Assembly: GCA_964426355.1 (NCBI GenBank)
Contig: CAYRRA010000123.1
Span: 1 to 13,084 of the forward strand
Direction of reading: 5' to 3'
DNA length: 13,084 nucleotides
Source: JAJFTV01 sp964426355
GTDB taxonomy: Bacteria; Chloroflexota; Anaerolineae; Anaerolineales; Anaerolineaceae
Below are positions 6,836 to 12,553 of this stretch, one piece after another; the first letter of the stretch is position 1, and each line of letters begins with the position of its first letter. The translations under genes and the position numbers were made by a program. Below the pieces are notes generated by a model. That model had not been told where the DNA came from, ran no database searches, and worked only from the letters and a program-made list of their open reading frames with translations.

Positions 6836-8113
6836 TTATGCCGATGATCTTCTTTCGGTGTGTTCTGCGGATGGTTTAACAAAGCGGATGAAGAACAACA
6901 TGGAGAGCAGCCGACCTGCGCCAGAGATGGCAAACACAGCGCGATATCCCCATGCTGTGACCATCACACCTCCCAGTATGGCGCCCAGCGTGCTAGCCAG
7001 GGCTACCATGACCTGGGCGATGGCGTTGTACCGCGTCAACTTGAGCGGTGATGCCAGTGTGAGCATGAAGCCAAAAGATGCCAGTGTATAACTCGACCAG
7101 GCAATGCCGTCATAAAAATAGGCAAAGGTGGTGCCCCAGGCATCGCGCGCCAGCAGCCAGAGCCAGGGTAGCAGCGGGATGAGGAACCCCGCCAACGCCA
7201 TCGATTTCCAGCCACCCCAGCGGTCCATCAGCTTCCCGAACAAGTATGTGGCGGGCAAACCGGACAGGGTCGCAATCATGGTGAGCACACCGACGATATC
7301 CGGTGTGGCATTCAACTCACGCACTAAGTAGATGGCGAAGAACGGACCGGCAATGCTGATGGAGCCGTTCCACATCAACAGAAAGAGGCAGAAATTACGC
7401 AGGTTATGATCTTCCTTGAGCGTGGCAACCAGGGCAGCCGGAGAGTAGCTCTCGATCTGATGTTCAGCCGCTTCTTTTTGAGGCTCGCGGATTCTCGAAT
7501 AACAAAACGTGGCTATCATCCCCACTGCAAAAGCGATGAAAAGCGCAACCTGGTATCCGCCGGGTCTGCCGATGGCGAAAATCAGCCGCCCAATCACCAG
7601 CACCGTCAGCATGGAACTGATGCTCATGAGCAGGTTGCGCAAGGAAAAATAGCTGCCGCGCTGCTCCATGGGAACGATATCAGCAGAGAGCGATGTCCAG
7701 GCAGGTTGGGAAAGCAGGTTGAAGTTATCGACCAGCAGGCGGGCAAAGATGATCGGCAAGATCGCGGCTGCTTCCTTAAACCAGAGCGGCAAGAGTGCGC
7801 TGACCAGCAGGAAAATCCGGCTGATCCCACCCGAACCGAACAAGACAGCTCTTTTTCGGCTGCCGATCTTTTCGGTGATCCAGGCTCCGGGCAGCACGGT
7901 GAGCAATAAAAGCAAGTTGGTCAAGGATGCCATCAACCCGATCTGGGTGCTGGTGGCTCCCAGTGATTCCAGGTAAAGCGTGTAATAGGTGTTGATAATG
8001 GCAAGGGAAGATGCTGCAAAGATACCATCAAAGAGCATCCAACGCATATTTCCCAATGTGGTGGATGAAACGCCAGCGGCAGCGCGCGGTTTAAAGAGGA
8101 GGTCGCGTAACAA
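6836..8113 (-). CDS. Major facilitator superfamily transporter
   Basis: This 425-residue integral membrane protein has about 12 hydrophobic segments in two halves. The MFS loop 2-3 signature appears as 'GAWITEKIGSRKRAVL' (76-91), with a counterpart in the second half, 'GKLMDRWGGWKSM' (293-305), which supports the family. A polar central loop lies at about 205-235 (RIREPQKEAAEHQIES). The substrate is not recognisable; efflux of a small molecule is a guess. The start codon is TTG at 8113, preceded by AGGA (8123-8120) at six-base spacing. No ATG in frame lies upstream; the first internal Met is residue 23, close to the first membrane segment. It is read from a strong extended -10 promoter and is followed by the YghO-like gene on the same strand. 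Confidence 0.9.
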   Translation of the reverse strand: MLRDLLFKPRAAAGVSSTTLGNMRWMLFDGIFAASSLAIINTYYTLYLESLGATSTQIGLMASLTNLLLLLTVLPGAWITEKIGSRKRAVLFGSGGISRIFLLVSALLPLWFKEAAAILPIIFARLLVDNFNLLSQPAWTSLSADIVPMEQRGSYFSLRNLLMSISSMLTVLVIGRLIFAIGRPGGYQVALFIAFAVGMIATFCYSRIREPQKEAAEHQIESYSPAALVATLKEDHNLRNFCLFLLMWNGSISIAGPFFAIYLVRELNATPDIVGVLTMIATLSGLPATYLFGKLMDRWGGWKSMALAGFLIPLLPWLWLLARDAWGTTFAYFYDGIAWSSYTLASFGFMLTLASPLKLTRYNAIAQVMVALASTLGAILGGVMVTAWGYRAVFAISGAGRLLSMLFFIRFVKPSAEHTERRSSA

Positions 8114-8136
8114 TGGATATCCTATGAATGGGCGGA

Positions 8137-8145
8137 ATTATATCA
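8137..8145 (-). promoter_or_regulatory. Extended -10 promoter of the MFS gene
   Basis: TGATATAAT on the minus strand (8145-8137) is a perfect extended -10 element. No good -35 box is seen at the expected distance, which is usual for extended -10 promoters. The start site near 8130 leaves a short leader containing AGGA. The identical nonamer drives the divergent zinc-ribbon gene. Confidence 0.65.
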
Positions 8146-8261
8146 ATGAATGCCCTTTTAAAGCGGAGAGTTTGCGAAGATGATAAGCGCAACCAGCCAA
8201 TAACAATCGCATATCTTTTTTATTGAACTAACAACGCATTTTTACCTATCCGAAGAAAATC

Positions 8262-8374
8262 TCTTTTTTGCAGCGAAATTGAGCGCTTAACGCTCAATTT
8301 CGCTGCAATTACCCTTGTAATCGACTGAAAGTCTTTTTACAAAGAAGTAAAAAAACAGCCGATTACTTCTGCAA
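8262..8374. repeat. Cluster of perfect and competing inverted repeats between divergent genes
   Basis: TTGCAGCGAAATTGAGCG (8268-8285) and its exact reverse complement (8291-8308) enclose a five-base loop, giving an 18-bp perfect hairpin. Further on, GTAATCG (8317-8323) pairs with CGATTAC (8360-8366), enclosing two small hairpins: GACT/AGTC (8323-8333) and TTTTTAC/GTAAAAA (8334-8353). An alternative stem, AGAAGTAA (8343-8350) with TTACTTCT (8363-8370), excludes the others. No T-run follows the big hairpin on either strand, so it is not a standard terminator. The cluster lies upstream of both divergent promoters and contains no open frame. A regulatory DNA site, a small RNA or the remnant of a mobile element are all possible. 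Confidence 0.75.
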
Positions 8375-8410
8375 TAACCAATTCAGTGAGAAATTTCAAA
8401 AGATGCGCGA

Positions 8411-8419
8411 TGATATAAT
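8411..8419 (+). promoter_or_regulatory. Extended -10 promoter of the zinc-ribbon gene (leaderless start)
   Basis: TGATATAAT (8411-8419) is a perfect extended -10 element ending six bases before the ATG at 8426. Transcription should start at about the A of that ATG, so the mRNA is probably leaderless. There is no Shine-Dalgarno, which agrees. Confidence 0.7.
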
Positions 8420-8425
8420 CAAATC

Positions 8426-9616
8426 ATGATGGACTCATCCGATTTCACCCAACCCCAGGCGATCAAATGCCCGCAGTGTGGAGCCGATCTGATCCCGGGC
8501 GAGGAAGATTACATCCTCTGCCCTTACTGCGGCTCCAGCCTGTTGTGGAAGCATAAAAAGCAGGGTGGTGGCGCAGACGCAGAACAGGTCGTGCGTGGGA
8601 TGCGTTTGAAGAAGTTTGTTTATACGGATACGGAAGGCACCGGATTGCAGATGTTCCACATCCTCGCCCCAGCCAACTGGCAGATGCAGGGCGGGTGCCG
8701 CTGGCTTCTGGACAACCCCGGCATGCCTGCCACGATTTCGATGCAGATTTACAACCCTCACGGGCTGGAAGCGTTTGAAATTCTGCCCAATATGAATTTT
8801 ACCTGGAATAATACCCCCATGAGCCAGATGTTGTTCCCTGTGGGCTCACGCTATTTTGGCGCTGAGGTGCGCCCTTTGGTGAGTGCTCTTGATGCGTTGA
8901 AAGGTTTTGTCCTACCGCGTTATCGCGGTGGGGCACCCCATCTGCGTTTGATCAGAGAAGAAAAACAGCCCGACTTGCCGAACCTGGTGCGCTCCGAAGC
9001 ACCAATCTCCGGAGGTTGGGCGGATGGCGGCAGGGTTCGCATTGCCTATGATTTGCCTGCCGGGACAATTGAGGAAGAGATTTACGCGGTGGTCGAAGCT
9101 TTCCGCATACCGATGGCGACCATGTTCGCAACTACGGAACTGGTGCTCTGGAGCATCTCGTATCTTTTCTCGTTCCGTGCTGCAGCAGGAAGCCTGGATG
9201 CACAGGAAAAGCTGTTCTCGACGATGATCCAATCTTTTCAACTCAACCCGCAGTGGTACGCAGCCTATAAAAGCCTGATTCAAACACTCACGCAACAGCA
9301 GATTCAGCACATTCATCACATCGGGCAGATCAGCCAGATTATTGCTCAGACGTCCGATCATATCCGTCAGCAGAATATGCAGTCCTGGTATAATCGCCAG
9401 GCGACCTATGACCAGATTTACACCAACTGGAGTCGTAATATGCGCGGCGTAGATGGGTATTATGACCCGCACCGCGAAGAAACGGTGGAACTGCCCGGAG
9501 GGTATGGACATGCCTGGGCGAACAGTCTGGGTGAGTATATCCTCAGCGACGACTCCAATTTCAACCCCAACCTGGGTTCCAACCTGAACTGGCAACCCCT
9601 GAAGCAACAAGGATAA
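8426..9616 (+). CDS. N-terminal zinc-ribbon protein of unknown function
   Basis: This 396-residue protein begins with a zinc ribbon whose cysteines are C15, C18, C32 and C35 (CPQCG...CPYCG, spacing C-x2-C-x13-C-x2-C), expected to bind one zinc. Residues about 55-270 form a larger, apparently soluble alpha/beta region I cannot assign. Residues about 285-335 are rich in Gln, His and Ile and probably helical or coiled-coil ('TQQQIQHIHHIGQISQII'). The C-terminus (about 350-392) is rich in Gly, Asn, Tyr and Trp. There is no signal peptide and no clear membrane segment. The start is either ATG at 8426 or the adjacent ATG at 8429; the first coincides with the predicted transcription start. The downstream neighbour is convergent, so context gives no hint of a pathway. 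Confidence 0.85.
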   Translation: MMDSSDFTQPQAIKCPQCGADLIPGEEDYILCPYCGSSLLWKHKKQGGGADAEQVVRGMRLKKFVYTDTEGTGLQMFHILAPANWQMQGGCRWLLDNPGMPATISMQIYNPHGLEAFEILPNMNFTWNNTPMSQMLFPVGSRYFGAEVRPLVSALDALKGFVLPRYRGGAPHLRLIREEKQPDLPNLVRSEAPISGGWADGGRVRIAYDLPAGTIEEEIYAVVEAFRIPMATMFATTELVLWSISYLFSFRAAAGSLDAQEKLFSTMIQSFQLNPQWYAAYKSLIQTLTQQQIQHIHHIGQISQIIAQTSDHIRQQNMQSWYNRQATYDQIYTNWSRNMRGVDGYYDPHREETVELPGGYGHAWANSLGEYILSDDSNFNPNLGSNLNWQPLKQQG

Positions 9617-9637
9617 ATCACCCCCACCTCGAACATC

Positions 9638-10441
9638 TCAGGGTTTATTTTGGGCTGCTGTGACGATTTTTTCGGAACGCCAGCGTTTTCCGAGAAACCG
9701 CGTCAGCAAACCTGCGGGTAGCAACAAGCCCAGGACAGCCAGCAAACGGTTCAACCACCCCGGCACGTAAAGCGCTTTTCCCTTCAGGACATACTCAAGT
9801 GTATGATGGGCAACGAGAGATGTTTCCATCATGGTCGCCTTTCCCCAAAAACCCTGCGCATCCATCTTGCGGCGTGATTCGGCATGGGTGGGAAGCCCTG
9901 CCGGGCAAAGGATGAGCACATTCCCAAAGCCCTTAATCTCTTCGCGCAGTGCAAACGAAAAATTCAGCAAGAAACGTTTAGCGGAAGAATAAGTTGCCTT
10001 GAACGGCATCGGAAAGAAAGCTGCCAGGCTGCCGACATTGACCAGCAAAAAACGGCGCGTGGTGTCCCGCATGGACAGAATGCCATGTGTCATGTCCAAG
10101 TTTGCTGCGATGATCAGTTCGACCAGGTGAAGGAGTTGTGCGCGCGAACGCCCCAAAAACTCCCCCTCGTAATCGCGCCCGGCGACGTTGAACAAACCGC
10201 AGAAGGTACAGCCTTGCTCTTTAAAGGCTGCCAGTAAACCGTCACGTTCATCCGCTGAGGTCAATTCGCAAGCCCGGTAACGCACATCGATGGAATAAGT
10301 CCGTGCCAGGGTGTGTGCAAATTCTTCTCCGCCTGTGCTGATATCGGTCAGGTAAAGATGATAGCCGCGCCGGGCACATTCATGTGCAAGGGTACCCCCC
10401 AAGCCGCCCAGCGCGCCGGTAATTAGAATGTAGGATGGCAT
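9638..10441 (-). CDS. Short-chain dehydrogenase/reductase (SDR)
   Basis: This 267-residue classical SDR should oxidise or reduce an alcohol/ketone substrate with NAD(P). The nucleotide-binding TGALGGLG (8-15) fits the TGxxxGxG pattern. D33 after the second strand favours NAD(H) over NADP(H). NVAG (85-88) replaces the usual NNAG, and N114, S138, Y151 and K155 (YSSAK) form the catalytic tetrad. The C-terminal part (about 227-250) is hydrophobic and may associate with the membrane, as in some lipid- or steroid-type SDRs. The substrate is unknown. The ATG at 10441 is preceded by AAGGAT with a ten-base spacing. The gene diverges from a NUDIX hydrolase gene and converges on the zinc-ribbon gene with a 21-bp gap. 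No clear terminator separates the convergent pair. Confidence 0.92.
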   Translation of the reverse strand: MPSYILITGALGGLGGTLAHECARRGYHLYLTDISTGGEEFAHTLARTYSIDVRYRACELTSADERDGLLAAFKEQGCTFCGLFNVAGRDYEGEFLGRSRAQLLHLVELIIAANLDMTHGILSMRDTTRRFLLVNVGSLAAFFPMPFKATYSSAKRFLLNFSFALREEIKGFGNVLILCPAGLPTHAESRRKMDAQGFWGKATMMETSLVAHHTLEYVLKGKALYVPGWLNRLLAVLGLLLPAGLLTRFLGKRWRSEKIVTAAQNKP

Positions 10442-10465
10442 AGATATGTAATCCTTATTGGGTTT

Positions 10466-10481
10466 TTCTGCAGGTGCAGAA
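10466..10481. promoter_or_regulatory. Short palindrome upstream of the SDR gene
   Basis: TTCTGCA (10466-10472) and TGCAGAA (10475-10481) form a perfect inverted repeat with a two-base centre, 25 bases before the SDR start codon. Without a T-run on the proper side it is more like a protein-binding site than a terminator. The regulator is unknown. Confidence 0.35.
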
Positions 10482-10548
10482 TGGTCCTATCGATACTCGC
10501 CGGTATCTTCAATTTTCTGTGGCTAAGAAAAACCTCGCAACTTTGATA

Positions 10549-10554
10549 ATTATA
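10549..10554 (-). promoter_or_regulatory. Possible -10 box for the SDR gene
   Basis: A perfect TATAAT lies on the minus strand (10554-10549). Its -35 region is weak. Transcription would start near 10542, giving a leader of about 100 nt that includes a GATAC/GTATC hairpin and the palindrome at 10466-10481. Confidence 0.35.
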
Positions 10555-10612
10555 GGCGCATTTCACAGCGGCAGTCGAACTGCCCCCAAAAACGCAAAAT
10601 CCCTGAACAAAG

Positions 10613-10618
10613 TATAAT
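10613..10618 (+). promoter_or_regulatory. -10 box of the NUDIX gene (leaderless start)
   Basis: A perfect TATAAT ends six bases before the ATG at 10625, so the transcript probably begins at or next to the start codon. The only GAGG-like sequence abuts the ATG, too close to act as a Shine-Dalgarno. No good -35 box is seen. Confidence 0.6.
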
Positions 10619-10624
10619 CTGAGG

Positions 10625-11188
10625 ATGGAAGAGAATGAAATCCACCCCTGGAAAACGTTGGAACGAAAGCTAATTCTGGATCACAACCGTTTCCTGCAAG
10701 TAGAAAACCATGTTGTCCAGCTTCCGGATGGTCAGGTAATCCCGGACTGGGCGTGGGTAACCATCCCCGACGCGGTGATTGTGCTGGCGCGCACCGTTGA
10801 AAAAGAATTTCTCTGTTTCCGGCAGACAAAATACGCTGTGGAGGGCATCACCCTGGCACCTGTGGGAGGAATGATCGAAGAAGGGGAGCCGGTACTGGCT
10901 GCTGCACAACGCGAACTGCGAGAAGAAACCGGCTACACCGCCACCGAATGGAGATACCTGGGCGGTTACCTGCTCGACCCTAACCGCGGGGTCGCGACCA
11001 TGCATCTCTTCCTGGCGTTGAACGCACAATGGGCTGCCGAGCCCATCAAAGACGATCTCGAAGACCAGGTGTTGTTACACTTAAGCCAGGAGGAACTGAG
11101 TGTTGCCCTGATGAACGGCGAATTCAAGATTGTTTCCTGGACTGCGGTGGTTTCCCTGGCATTAAACGCGCTCGCCAGCCAGCCATAG
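10625..11188 (+). CDS. NUDIX hydrolase, ADP-ribose pyrophosphatase-like
   Basis: This 187-residue protein carries a perfect NUDIX box at 82-104. G82, E88, R96-E97, E100-E101 and G103 follow the G-x5-E-x7-RE-U-x-EE-x-G-U pattern, with EE supplying the metal-binding carboxylates. The preceding 'ITLAPVGGMIEEGE' and overall length suit the ADP-ribose/nucleoside-diphosphate-sugar pyrophosphatase group, which cleaves nucleoside diphosphates linked to another moiety. The exact substrate is not determined by sequence alone. The N-terminal 45 residues form the beta-strand lead-in usual for this group. The start is leaderless by the look of its promoter. It diverges from the SDR gene; use of related nucleotides by both is possible but only inference. 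Confidence 0.9.
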   Translation: MEENEIHPWKTLERKLILDHNRFLQVENHVVQLPDGQVIPDWAWVTIPDAVIVLARTVEKEFLCFRQTKYAVEGITLAPVGGMIEEGEPVLAAAQRELREETGYTATEWRYLGGYLLDPNRGVATMHLFLALNAQWAAEPIKDDLEDQVLLHLSQEELSVALMNGEFKIVSWTAVVSLALNALASQP

Positions 11189-11233
11189 TGTTTACTATGT
11201 AAAGATTAGTTATCTTAAAATTTTCAGACATAC

Positions 11234-11262
11234 TTGACTCACATTATCAAAATACCTATAAT
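11234..11262 (+). promoter_or_regulatory. Strong sigma70 promoter for a noncoding RNA
   Basis: TTGACT (11234-11239) and a perfect TATAAT (11257-11262) are exactly 17 bases apart, the best-spaced consensus promoter in this window. The predicted start is about 11269. No convincing reading frame follows. Confidence 0.8.
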
Positions 11263-11268
11263 GATTGT

Positions 11269-11553
11269 ACAGGGCGTTCCGAGAAATTGGGATGCTGACC
11301 ACTGAAAAGGGCAAAGATAGTAAGCTTTAGGCGTTATTCGAAAGAAAACGAAAAAAGTTGAACTGGAGCCCAAAGGTAATCAAAGCAAAAACTCTTTAGA
11401 GAAATTGAAAACAACCCCTGAAATTTAGGAGAAGTTTTCGCAAAATTTCAAAAAAGGAAGCTGAGAAAACCTGGCGAGACTCAATCTCTTATAGATAAGG
11501 ATTAGCCTCAATCAAGTGGAAAGCAGAAGGTTACTTGGAACCCCTGTTTTTTT
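11269..11553 (+). ncRNA. Candidate structured noncoding RNA of about 280 nt
   Basis: The transcript should begin near 11269 and end in the T7 run at 11547-11553. Its ends pair: CAGGG (11270-11274) with CCCTG (11542-11546), and GTTCC (11276-11280) with GGAAC (11537-11541), leaving one bulged C. A second long-range helix joins ATTGGG and GCT (11286-11296, two-base bulge) to AGCCTCAAT (11504-11512). Local elements include GAAGTTTT/AAAATTTC with a CGC loop (11431-11449), AATC-CTTA/TAAG-GATT with a TAGA loop (11483-11503), and GGGC/GCCC (11309-11312 with 11368-11371). The interior is A-rich, with no start-led frame of note. I find none of the conserved signatures of tmRNA, RNase P RNA, SRP RNA or 6S RNA. 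The terminal helix plus T-run may also act as its terminator. Class and function are unknown; that it is a real RNA gene is inferred from the promoter, end pairing and T-run together. Confidence 0.7.
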
Positions 11554-12139
11554 AATCCCTCGAATTTCCTTTCAGCACCCCCGTTTTTAGCACCCCTACA
11601 TAAGGTAGGTTGCGGTATTTTTCGCGGTAATCCAGCCCATACCCCACCACAAACTGATCGGGCAGGTCAAACCCTTTGTACCGCGTGGGAATGTCGATGA
11701 GCCGTTTTGTGGGCTTGTTGAAGAGCACGCAAACTTCCAGGCTGGCAGGTTTGCGGGTGCGCAGGTTGTTGAGAATATAGTTGAGCGTCAGACCGGTATC
11801 AATCACATCTTCAATGAAGATAACATGCCTGCCTCGCACGGAAATCTCCAGGTCTTTTTCCATGCGAACAAAACCCTGGTCGCGCGATTCTGCTGAGTAA
11901 TTGGAGACAGCCAGGAAGTCGACCTCAAGCGGGATGTGCACCGCACGCAGCAAATCAGCCATGAAGAAAAGCACGCCGCGCAGCACTCCCACCATGAGTG
12001 GATTTTTACCGGCATAATCCCTGGAAATGCTCTCGCCAATCTGGTGAACCCTTTCCTGGATGGTTTCTTCTGAAAATACAACGGATGAAATATCCGCGGC
12101 AAGCTCGCCGAAATCGGCAGTTTGGGGTTTTTGCGTCAT
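11552..12139 (-). CDS. hpt: Hypoxanthine phosphoribosyltransferase
   Basis: This 195-residue enzyme makes IMP or GMP from hypoxanthine or guanine and PRPP in purine salvage. The PRPP-binding loop is VIFIEDVIDTGLTL (106-119), with the acidic pair E110-D111. LRG (53-55) is the loop-I element, and KGFDLPDQFVVGYGLDY (155-171) with 'REKYRNLPYVGVL' is the strongly conserved base-binding C-terminal region. The flexible loop appears as SNYSAES (79-85). Length is slightly above the usual 180 because of a short N-terminal extension. It is the last gene of a minus-strand operon, 15 bp after a PD-(D/E)XK-like gene. The Shine-Dalgarno is weak, so coupling to the upstream gene is plausible. Its stop codon lies inside the T-run that ends the convergent noncoding RNA. 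Confidence 0.95.
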   Translation of the reverse strand: MTQKPQTADFGELAADISSVVFSEETIQERVHQIGESISRDYAGKNPLMVGVLRGVLFFMADLLRAVHIPLEVDFLAVSNYSAESRDQGFVRMEKDLEISVRGRHVIFIEDVIDTGLTLNYILNNLRTRKPASLEVCVLFNKPTKRLIDIPTRYKGFDLPDQFVVGYGLDYREKYRNLPYVGVLKTGVLKGNSRD

Positions 12140-12154
12140 CTGTACTGCCCGCTA

Positions 12155-12553
12155 CTAATTTTGAGCTTCATCCCCATGAAGCTGTTCGGCTTCTTCATAC
12201 AAGCCGTATTTAATCATCATCTCGCGCATCTCGCGGCGCTTTAACAGTTTTACCTTGACCTCTGGATAAAGCTCTTGCAGCCGTTTCAGCTTCTGGTTTT
12301 TATGCGTGGTCAACTGCGGGCGTAAGGTGGTGAGTTCGATGTACAGGTCTTGATCTGGCAGGTAGAAATCAGGCGCAAATGCTTCGGTGACTTTTCCCGA
12401 TGCATCATGTTCCAACGGGAAGGTACGTGGCTCATACTGCCAGGTGATACCGTAGAAATCGAGCACTTTTGCAAAGGTTTCTTCGGCGGGGTGAGCGAAT
12501 TTATGATTTTGCTGGATCTCTGTTGGGTCTTTTATCAATTGAATTCTCCTCAT
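12155..12553 (-). CDS. PD-(D/E)XK nuclease-like protein, unknown role
   Basis: This 132-residue protein has the layout of a small restriction-endonuclease-like fold. An N-terminal helix carries E24-E25 (HPAEETFAKVL), followed by 'YEPRTF' (40-45), a central PDFYLPD (61-67) and YIELTT (71-76). D62 and E73 match the acidic pair of the PD-(D/E)XK motif, but the usual Lys is replaced by Thr75. K85 and K88 in the next helix could substitute for it, or the site may be inactive. The C-terminal part is highly charged. Its ATG overlaps the stop of the upstream cytidylate-kinase-like gene by four bases (ATGA), and it ends 15 bp before hpt, so the three genes are cotranscribed and probably translationally coupled. 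A DNA- or RNA-related role is inference from the fold. Confidence 0.75.
   Translation of the reverse strand: MRRIQLIKDPTEIQQNHKFAHPAEETFAKVLDFYGITWQYEPRTFPLEHDASGKVTEAFAPDFYLPDQDLYIELTTLRPQLTTHKNQKLKRLQELYPEVKVKLLKRREMREMMIKYGLYEEAEQLHGDEAQN

Noticed and set aside
7406..7909. 167-residue open frame on the plus strand
   Set aside because: It is antisense to the MFS gene; its composition is polar and low-complexity, as expected from the reverse of a membrane-protein gene.
8268..8308. Intrinsic terminator for a flanking gene
   Set aside because: The T-run lies on the wrong side of the hairpin for the plus strand, and on the minus strand the hairpin is followed by A, not T. Both adjacent genes also start, not end, here.
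8912..9610. 232-residue open frame on the minus strand
   Set aside because: It lies wholly antisense to the zinc-ribbon gene, whose promoter and cysteine motif make that strand the coding one. I recognise no domain in the antisense frame.
9884..10237. 117-residue open frame on the plus strand
   Set aside because: It is antisense to the SDR gene, which has a complete set of catalytic motifs.
11269..11553. tmRNA, RNase P RNA, SRP RNA, 6S RNA or a retron RNA
   Set aside because: The conserved tRNA-like ends, P4 core, SRP helix 8 loop and 6S bubble layout are not seen. A retron would need a reverse transcriptase nearby, and none is present.
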